DNA of 64,000 nt from Astropecten irregularis (Eukaryota; Echinodermata; Asteroidea; Paxillosida; Astropectinidae): the NCBI GenBank assembly GCA_963971285.1, contig OZ020250.1, positions 17,636,783 through 17,700,782 of the forward strand, given 5' to 3'. The notes beneath the pieces are model-generated. The model was not told the DNA's origin. It worked only from the letters and a program-made list of their open reading frames with translations, and did not search any database. Shown here piece after piece: positions 61,201-64,000 of this stretch. Each line of letters opens with the position of its first letter. Within the stretch, counting starts at the first letter, position 1. Made by a program: the position numbers and the translations under genes.

Positions 61201-61515
61201 AAGTCAACTTACCATTGACATGCGTTTATCAGCTCCGGTCATCTCCTCGTCCTTGTACACGATGTCCTTGTTCAGATTCTTGGGAAGCAACTCGTCGAAC
61301 TTGGGGTTGTCCCGATGGATCTGTCCCTCGGGCGGTCCGCTGGCCCCCAGTGTGTTCTCCGATACGTTGGGGACTCGCTGCCGGAGGGTCAGCGGAGTGG
61401 ACTGGCGTGGGCCCTTGGACTGCTTGCTGGCCCTTCCCGTGCAAGCCTCGGTCGTGGAGTCCAACAGCAAAAAGGCAAGGGTGAACGACAGCAGGAACTT
61501 GTGAAGACGAACCAT
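36529..61515 (-). CDS. hh: Hedgehog morphogen precursor
   Basis: Three coding exons on minus (61515-61213, 41262-41001, 37214-36529) give 416 residues. Sizes of 303, 262 and 686 bp and phases 0 and 1 match the conserved hedgehog gene structure; exon 2 is 262 bp as in vertebrate Shh. The order is signal peptide, N-terminal signalling (Hedge) domain, then the self-splicing Hint/Hog domain, which cleaves between Gly198 and Cys199 and attaches cholesterol. The secreted product is a dually lipidated ligand for Patched. Intron 1 (about 20 kb) and intron 2 (3.8 kb) are full of MITEs. No second hedgehog is seen here. Unusual points are a non-basic N-terminus and an Asn in place of a Hog cysteine. Confidence 0.97.
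37355..37710. mobile_element. TTAA MITE, TATAATACATGATTGG subfamily
   Basis: Left AAAGATATAATACATGATTG, right CCAATCATGTACTGTCCCTTT; the centre is GATCTTACCCCGAGATC. Shares the right-half interior with the AGGTAGTATC subfamily. In hedgehog intron 2. Confidence 0.85.
37709..38050. mobile_element. TTAA MITE, AGGTAGTATC subfamily
   Basis: Follows the previous element directly (the AAA is shared). Left AAAGGCAGTATCATACTTTG, right CTACCAAAGTATGATCTTTAA. Confidence 0.85.
38088..38124. mobile_element. Minimal 37-bp TTAA element (ends only)
   Basis: AAAGGTAGTATCATACTTTG is followed at once by TAAGATACTACCTTTA. It is the two terminal repeats with nothing between. Confidence 0.8.
38543..38904. mobile_element. 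TTAA inverted-repeat MITE, near full length
   Basis: A well-preserved copy: TTAAAGGTAGTATCATACTT ... GTATGATATTACCTTTAA. Contains GATCTTTTAAAAGATC and CTCAAAAAGCGGGCACCGTA. Useful as a family reference. Confidence 0.9.
39545..39842 (-). repeat. tRNA-derived SINE(s)
   Basis: On minus, GGTAGAGTGC (A-box-like, near 39770-39780) and GCTGGTTCGAATCCCGC (B box, near 39725-39742) sit at Pol III spacing, with a recognisable D arm and T arm. A second B box, GGTTCAAGTCCGGC, lies near 39600-39615, so this may be a dimer or two neighbouring insertions. Not a functional tRNA: the acceptor stem does not close. Confidence 0.65.
39931..40076. mobile_element. GGGTCGATTTCAC MITE, CTG target duplication
   Basis: Left GGTTGATTTCACGAAGCC, right CTGGTTAAATCGACCC. 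CTG stands on both sides (39928-39930 and 40077-40079). In hedgehog intron 2. Confidence 0.9.
40480..40608. mobile_element. Half of a GGCTCAGGCTCCGG foldback element
   Basis: It contains CTACTTCCGAACTGCAGTC, AAAGCCTCTATTTTG and GCCTGAGCCCGAGCC. Only the right half of the family is present. Confidence 0.65.
40662..40789. mobile_element. 128-bp foldback element
   Basis: GCCTCCAAGAGTTTGCAAC is mirrored by GTTGCAAACTCTTGGAGGC; pairing continues through GGCCAATCACAA/TTGTGATTGGTC. In hedgehog intron 2. Confidence 0.88.
40818..40954. mobile_element. GGCCGTGTCCCAA MITE, copy 1 (TA target)
   Basis: Ends GACCGTGTCCCAATTCTC and GAATTGGGACACGGCC, with TA at both borders; arms GGCTGCGACCGCAAATAA and TTATTTGCAGCCGCAGC. 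A second copy lies at 41666, 0.7 kb away. Confidence 0.88.
41001..41262 (-). CDS. hh: hedgehog exon 2: core of the signalling domain
   Basis: 262 bp, codons 102-188 plus one base. It encodes [42 protein letters not shown] and EAGFDWV...VHCSV. His/Asp of HYEGRAVD and His of VHCSV are the zinc ligands of the family; the acidic calcium-site residues are kept. Acceptor TTTTTGCAG, donor G/GTATAG. Confidence 0.98.
41345..41583. mobile_element. GGGCCAATTTCAT MITE, CTG target duplication
   Basis: Ends GGGCCAATTTCACAGAGC and GCTCTATGAAATTGACCC; CTG on both sides (41342-41344 and 41584-41586). In hedgehog intron 1, 80 bp upstream of exon 2. Confidence 0.9.
41666..41799. mobile_element. GGCCGTGTCCCAA MITE, copy 2
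   Basis: Ends GGCCGTGTCCCAAATCAC and GATTTGGGACACC; arms GGCTGCGGCTGCAAATAA and ATTTGCAGCCGCAGCC. TA at the left border. Confidence 0.87.
41840..42800. other. hedgehog intron 1, unique stretch
   Basis: About 1 kb without repeats that I can match elsewhere in the window, and no coding features. Confidence 0.5.
42810..42948. mobile_element. GGGTCGATTTCAC MITE, diverged
   Basis: Left GGGGTTGACTTCACGATGCC, interior CTACGATTGATAGTAAGTTACG, right GGTGAAATGGTTG degraded. Confidence 0.8.
43672..44039. mobile_element. TTAA inverted-repeat MITE
   Basis: TTAAAGGTAATATCTTACCT ... AAAGTATGATACTACCTTTA. Interior matches 54410 and 57616 more closely than 38543. Confidence 0.87.
44787..45151. mobile_element. 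TTAA inverted-repeat MITE, near full length
   Basis: TTAAAGGTAGTATCATACTT ... TATGATATTACCTTTAA. Very close to the 38543 copy, same orientation. Confidence 0.9.
45244..45395. mobile_element. GGGTCGATTTCAC MITE, opposite orientation
   Basis: Left GGGGTCGATTTCACCAAAC, right GGGCTTCGTGAAATCGACCCC; the arms are long inverted repeats over most of the element. Confidence 0.9.
46257..46314 (+). repeat. Hammerhead-like repeat with degenerate core, copy 2
   Basis: GCCTTCGATAAAGATCC TGCTA GGATCGAAACGTCAGGC, then CCTCCTTACTCCAAGC. Helix I (GCCT/AGGC), helix II (GATCC/GGATC) and GAAAC-GTC are in the right order; the CUGANGA box reads TTCGATAAA. Better preserved than 8669. Confidence 0.5.
46699..47016. 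mobile_element. TTAA inverted-repeat MITE, diverged
   Basis: Left GGTAATATCATCATACTTTG, right ATACCAAAGTATGTAGTACA; internal CCATACGGTGCTCACTTTTTG. Confidence 0.82.
47290..47720. other. hedgehog intron 1, GC-richer unique block
   Basis: Locally CpG-rich (GTGGGCCGGCCCGTCC, GCCGTCCGCCGG, CACCGCCGCCAAAGG) in an otherwise AT-rich intron and free of recognised repeats. A candidate regulatory block or unannotated exon; no convincing frame. Confidence 0.35.
47911..48085 (-). repeat. Hammerhead-like repeat, copy 3, split by a MITE
   Basis: On minus, GATCGAAACGCGTCAG (right of the MITE) and CCCTCCTAACTCCAAGC (left) are the two halves of the repeat seen at 46257. The MITE at 47931-48060 lies exactly between them. 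Confidence 0.5.
47931..48060. mobile_element. GGGTCGATTTCAC MITE inserted into a hammerhead-like repeat
   Basis: Left GGTCGATTTCACAAAGTCC, right GTTTGGTGAAATCGACCC. The right flank begins with CTG; the left flank CAG is one substitution from CTG. Confidence 0.88.
48325..48564. mobile_element. GGCTCAGGCTCCGG foldback element, copy 3
   Basis: TTCGAATCGGAGGCTCAGGC at the left mirrors GCCTAAGCCTCCGTTTCGAA at the right. Interior CAGAGCTTCAGCTTCAATG shows it is inverted relative to 16038. Confidence 0.85.
48565..50480. other. hedgehog intron 1, unique stretch
   Basis: About 1.9 kb with no recognised transposon or gene. It includes a somewhat CpG-rich portion at 48950-49130. Confidence 0.45.
50482..50705. 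repeat. AAAGAGTGG/CCACTCTTT repeat block
   Basis: More than a dozen AGAGTGG, GAGTTG and CACTC words in both orientations, with two larger related halves (GTCCTTCATATGGCTCTT and GTCCCTCATGTGGCTCTT, about 150 bp apart). The family is not recognised. Confidence 0.65.
51326..51682. mobile_element. TTAA inverted-repeat MITE
   Basis: TTAAAGGTAACGTCATACTT ... AAAGTATGAAGTTAACTTTAA. Part of the long plus-strand open frame here is this element. Confidence 0.85.
51935..52162. mobile_element. GGGCCAATTTCAT MITE, CAA target duplication
   Basis: Ends GGGCCAATTTCATGGCGC and GCTCCATGAAATTGGC; CAA on both sides (51932-51934 and 52163-52165). Confidence 0.9.
52320..52760. other. Repeat-free homeobox-site-rich segment of hedgehog intron 1
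   Basis: No known repeat of this window. Several TAATTA/TTTATGA-type words cluster (TTTATGAATGGTTAATTACAG near 52560). A candidate intronic enhancer by composition only. Confidence 0.25.
52770..54400. other. hedgehog intron 1, unique stretch
   Basis: It includes a GACCCGGGTCAA-rich part (52960-53290) and a C-rich, CpG-containing part (53640-54130). No gene: the frames carry no domain signature. Confidence 0.45.
54410..54728. mobile_element. TTAA inverted-repeat MITE
   Basis: Left AGGTAATATCTTACTTTGG, right AAGTATGATAGTACCTTTAA; a shortened interior. Confidence 0.86.
55412..55643. mobile_element. 5'-truncated TTAA MITE, TATAATACATGATTGG subfamily
   Basis: Interior GATCTCGGGGTAAGATC and right end CCAATCATGTATTATACCTT; the left terminal repeat is missing. 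Confidence 0.78.
56657..57008. mobile_element. TTAA MITE, TATAATACATGATTGG subfamily
   Basis: Left TTTAAAGGTATAATACATGA, right CAATCCTGTACTGTACCTTT; central GATCTTACCCCGAGATC. Confidence 0.87.
57616..57984. mobile_element. TTAA inverted-repeat MITE
   Basis: TTAAAGATAATAGGCCTATC at the left, AAAGTTTGATTGTACCTTTA at the right. A TAGGCCTA word has entered the left end. Confidence 0.84.
58403..58759. mobile_element. TTAA MITE, TATAATACATGATTGG subfamily, inverted
   Basis: Left TTAAGGTACAGTAAAGGATT, right ACATGTATTATACCTTTAA; interior GGGGTAAGATCAAAACC. Confidence 0.82.
58900..59340. other. hedgehog intron 1, CpG-richer unique block
   Basis: It contains CGAAACGAACACCCTCGTC, GGCGACCGTAAGTCGCCGGC and other CpGs amid AT-rich DNA. 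No transposon hallmarks and no frame with protein features; a candidate regulatory element. Confidence 0.3.
59837..60173. mobile_element. TTAA MITE, TATAATACATGATTGG subfamily, inverted
   Basis: Left TTAAAAGGTACAGTACAGC, right ACCAATCCTGTATTTTGCCT; interior CTCGGGGTGAGATC. Confidence 0.84.
60184..60538. mobile_element. TTAA MITE, TATAATACATGATTGG subfamily
   Basis: TTAAAGGTATAATACATGAT ... CCTGTACTGTACCTTTAA. It stands back to back with the preceding copy, 10 bp apart, in opposite orientation. Confidence 0.88.
61213..61515 (-). CDS. hh: hedgehog exon 1: signal peptide and N-terminal part
   Basis: 303 bp, residues 1-101. The hydrophobic leader ([11 protein letters not shown]) is followed by TTEA and Cys25, the presumed palmitoylated residue. 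Family motifs [38 protein letters not shown] are present. The usual basic KRRxPKK-like stretch is reduced to [10 protein letters not shown]. Start context CACAACATGG; donor ATG/GTAAGT. Confidence 0.97.
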
Positions 61516-62905
61516 GTTGTGTTTTTTCGTTTCTTTTTTCCTTCTTCAAATCTTTACCAACTTTCTAAACTCGTTGTGACAGTCCACATTAAAAAAAAAG
61601 AGCAAATTTGTTGTCTGTGTATGTATATCTAGGTGCAGTATGTGAGTGCATGTAGAAGTTACGGAACATGCAGATGACGTGACGCCATATCTCTGTGCTC
61701 TTTGGAACACAATGTCACCATTATCGGATCCGTGGACAGGTGTAGCGCGTGTTATAGGTGATGCGCTGACACCAGGGCTTCCCAACAGAGAGAAGGGTGT
61801 CAGGATCTTGCTGAAACGTCCACAGTGATGTCCCAATCCAGTCCAACTTCAGTCAAAAATTGAGACCGTCTGCAAGTCAAGTTGACGGCGACCCGTTACC
61901 GAGTTCTGGCAGCGAGGTCGGAGAGTGCGGTCTGACGAGAGAGGAGGTACCACCAGCCAAGCAGGTGCGATTCTGAAATGGTGGGCCGTGCGGGACGAGG
62001 CGTGCTCTTTGATATGCCACCGGGGGTAAAGGACGACCAAATCGGTACCAAAGACACGTCAAAGATCAACGCGTGGTAGTGTACACAAGACCGACGGCTC
62101 GGCGTAAGCCGGCCTCCCATTGGCCCAGCTGGCATGACAAGTGTCAGTCAGTGCTGCGTTGTCCAAAGAAACAAAAATAATATAGGAATGGGGACTAGGA
62201 GGCTGGCTGGTTGGGTTGTTGGAGGCTGGTAGACTCACATTACTAGCGTGATTGACGGGATTATAGGTGGTTTCAGCTCTCACCTGGACCACGGGTCTTG
62301 GTAGTTCGTTCTTCCACGTACACCCACCTTCCCTCGGCGCAGACTGACTCTCACATTGGTGGGGATCTATCACGAGGAGTCCATACATTCAGTCACAGAC
62401 GGTGAGCCATCGTCCTATCTATCGCCCCCTCTCTTGCCTATTAACAAGACGCGTGTCAAGAATCCATGACCGATGTGTTTTTGCGTCGCTTGACAAACGT
62501 AAATCCACGTGCACAGTTTAATGCAGACAGGGATTCTCATTACCCCTCACACAGTCAGACGAGACACTGGCCTTTCATATTATAGTTCCTGTTGCGGGAT
62601 TTATTATTTATTTGGATACTCCACACTGTTTTTCAACATTGAACCCACGCACACTATCCTCTCGGATGCGAGCCTCGTGTCCTATTTACCCACGTAGGAG
62701 GTATCTCGTCAATCTTTAATGGGTTCGGCGGAGACAAACAGGCCGCATCTGAGATGCTGTAATTCGAGCACCCATTTGACACCTAATTTAGACTACAAGA
62801 CGTTGCCGCACGGAGCCGAAGCGACAAGTGGGCGAGCTATTAAACTGGAGAAGCAATCTCGGAGAAGAAGTCATCGACGTGTGTACACTCGCGATGAGTG
62901 TGGGC

Positions 62906-63062
62906 TCAGAAAAACAAAAACAAAAACAAATCCAAAACAAAAACGAAACGAAGGCAACAATAAACAAACAAACAAACAAACACATAAATCAAGAACACAA
63001 ATTAAAACAGAACAAAAACGCAAAACAATCAACAGAAACAAACAAATAACAAAACAACAACA
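62906..63062. repeat. CAAA-rich low-complexity tract
   Basis: Runs of AAAAACAAA, then (AAAC) and (CAAA) repeats including an uninterrupted AAACAAACAAACAAAC stretch. The frames through it are compositional artefacts. Confidence 0.9.
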
Positions 63063-63279
63063 AGAATCGCCCAATTCCGTTCGTCTTCTGTGTTTAAGCA
63101 GTCCAGACTTGACCAGGATAAACTCAATTGAACTTGTCCTCAGCCACAGCACACTCTGTCTTTCTCTGCAAAGGAGGAAAAAAACAACACGAAGTAAACA
63201 ACGTCATTTATTTTTATATTCCAAATGAAATATGCCAGGTATGGGTGGACGGCGGGAGAAAAAAAAGGGTCTCAATCAT

Positions 63280-63335
63280 AGGAGGGAGAGGGAGGGGAGG
63301 GGTTGCGGGGAGGAGGGGTGGGGGAGGTTGTTGTC
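63280..63335 (+). other. G-quadruplex-prone G-rich block
   Basis: GGGAGGGAGAGGGAGGGGAG followed by GGAGGAGGGGTGGGGGAGG: more than four G-runs of three or more with 1-3 nt spacers, about 1.8 kb upstream of the hedgehog ATG on the non-template side. Confidence 0.6.
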
Positions 63336-63907
63336 GTCAGGGCAACCGTGTGGGCGTTGGACTTGGTGTGAAATATTGTTCTGGGGTAGAATAGAAGACG
63401 CGAAGATTACTTCTGGAAATGTCAGGGAATTTACAGTGCACTATCATGATTGGCAATGTAGCTATGAAAGAGGTAATCTGTTGACACAGCTTCGCTAATC
63501 AACGTCAACGTTCAAGAGTCATTGTTTTCCCCCCTTTTACATTCAGAGAGTCAATTCAAATTTGTTTAAATGCCCACAGACAATTTCATTTCATTACCGC
63601 CCCTTTTTTATATTCTAAGCCCCTCCCCTCAACGTCGGCGACAAATAGTTGATACTTATGTTACTCTTTAACTTGTGGAGAAAAAGGAATATCATCACGC
63701 GTAGCATAGTTGTGCTTTTAAATTGATTCATTTCAATATGATGACTTCACAAGCAGAACACATTTTTGGGATTCGAAGACCTACATGTCCTCAAGTGAAA
63801 TTCAAACCAAGTTTTTAAATTGAGGTAAAATAACAATGTTGTATTAGAAATGTAAACGTTTAAATATAGACAAAATTTGTCAGAATTCTGTATAGGTCAT
63901 GAGGTTT

Positions 63908-64000
63908 TAAAGGTGCCATCATACTTTGATATAGCGTATACAACTATACAGAAATCTTCGCAGATATACCTATAACTTACATGGTATAAAGATGGTGATG
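63908..64000. mobile_element. TTAA MITE cut by the window edge
   Basis: Left end TTTTAAAGGTGCCATCATAC, then CAGAAATCTTCGCAGATATACC and TATAACTTACATGGTATAAA, as at 34603. Confidence 0.8.

Larger units (their letters stand above)
61516..64000. other. hedgehog 5' flank
   Basis: It probably contains the 5'UTR and promoter, but I cannot place the start site. Minus-strand TATA-like words (TATAAAAATAAA near 63212; TATAAAAAAGGGG near 63607) are too far upstream to be convincing without transcripts. It holds a CAAA-rich tract and a G-rich block, listed separately. Confidence 0.4.

Noticed and set aside
61190-61632. Plus-strand and alternative minus-strand frames around 61.2-61.6 kb
   Set aside because: Shadows of hedgehog exon 1.
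62719-63228. Plus-strand 169-residue Lys/Gln/Asn-rich frame
   Set aside because: Generated by the CAAA-rich tract.

Overview
The window is animal nuclear DNA: AT-rich, repeat-dense, with GT-AG introns, no operons and few true coding exons. Nearly all open frames in it are chance or lie inside repeats. A single hedgehog gene with canonical exon phases, a tandem pair of lengsin-like (class I glutamine-synthetase fold) genes, a duplicated RPS27 locus and a dense population of small inverted-repeat transposons point to a non-vertebrate deuterostome. An echinoderm is my best guess; the class cannot be fixed from this sequence.

Layout. (1) 1-7 kb: two minus-strand lengsin-like genes in direct tandem, each with a TATA-like promoter and a short first exon, separated and followed by a 55-bp GGTGAGGTRAGG-type minisatellite. 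(2) 9.2-33.5 kb: a direct segmental duplication. Unit A is about 9355-23478 and unit B about 23479-33456. Each carries exons 2-4 of RPS27 on plus and a complete three-exon gene for a 167-residue single-pass membrane protein on minus; the two genes converge. The true RPS27 promoter, 5'TOP start and two-codon exon 1 (9236-9276) lie just outside the duplicated block, so copy B has no copy of them. Unit B contains a hammerhead ribozyme motif. (3) 36.5-61.5 kb: a complete hedgehog coding sequence on minus, 416 codons in three exons (303, 262 and 686 bp), with a 3.8-kb intron 2 and a roughly 20-kb intron 1. (4) 61.5-64 kb: hedgehog 5' flank with a G-rich block and a CAAA-rich tract.

Mobile DNA dominates the rest. 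About 20 copies of TTAA-bounded inverted-repeat elements with AGGTAGTATCATACTTTGG-type ends occur across the window. Further families have TA, TTA, CTG/CAG or 8-bp target duplications. Comparing units A and B gives filled and empty sites for several insertions.

The genes do not form a pathway. RPS27 is a housekeeping ribosomal gene, hedgehog is a morphogen, the lengsin-like proteins are probably non-catalytic relatives of glutamine synthetase, and the duplicated membrane protein is unrecognised. It has a signal peptide, a CxxxxC loop, a furin-type RFRR site and an acidic tyrosine-rich stalk, and I consider it the most interesting new gene here.
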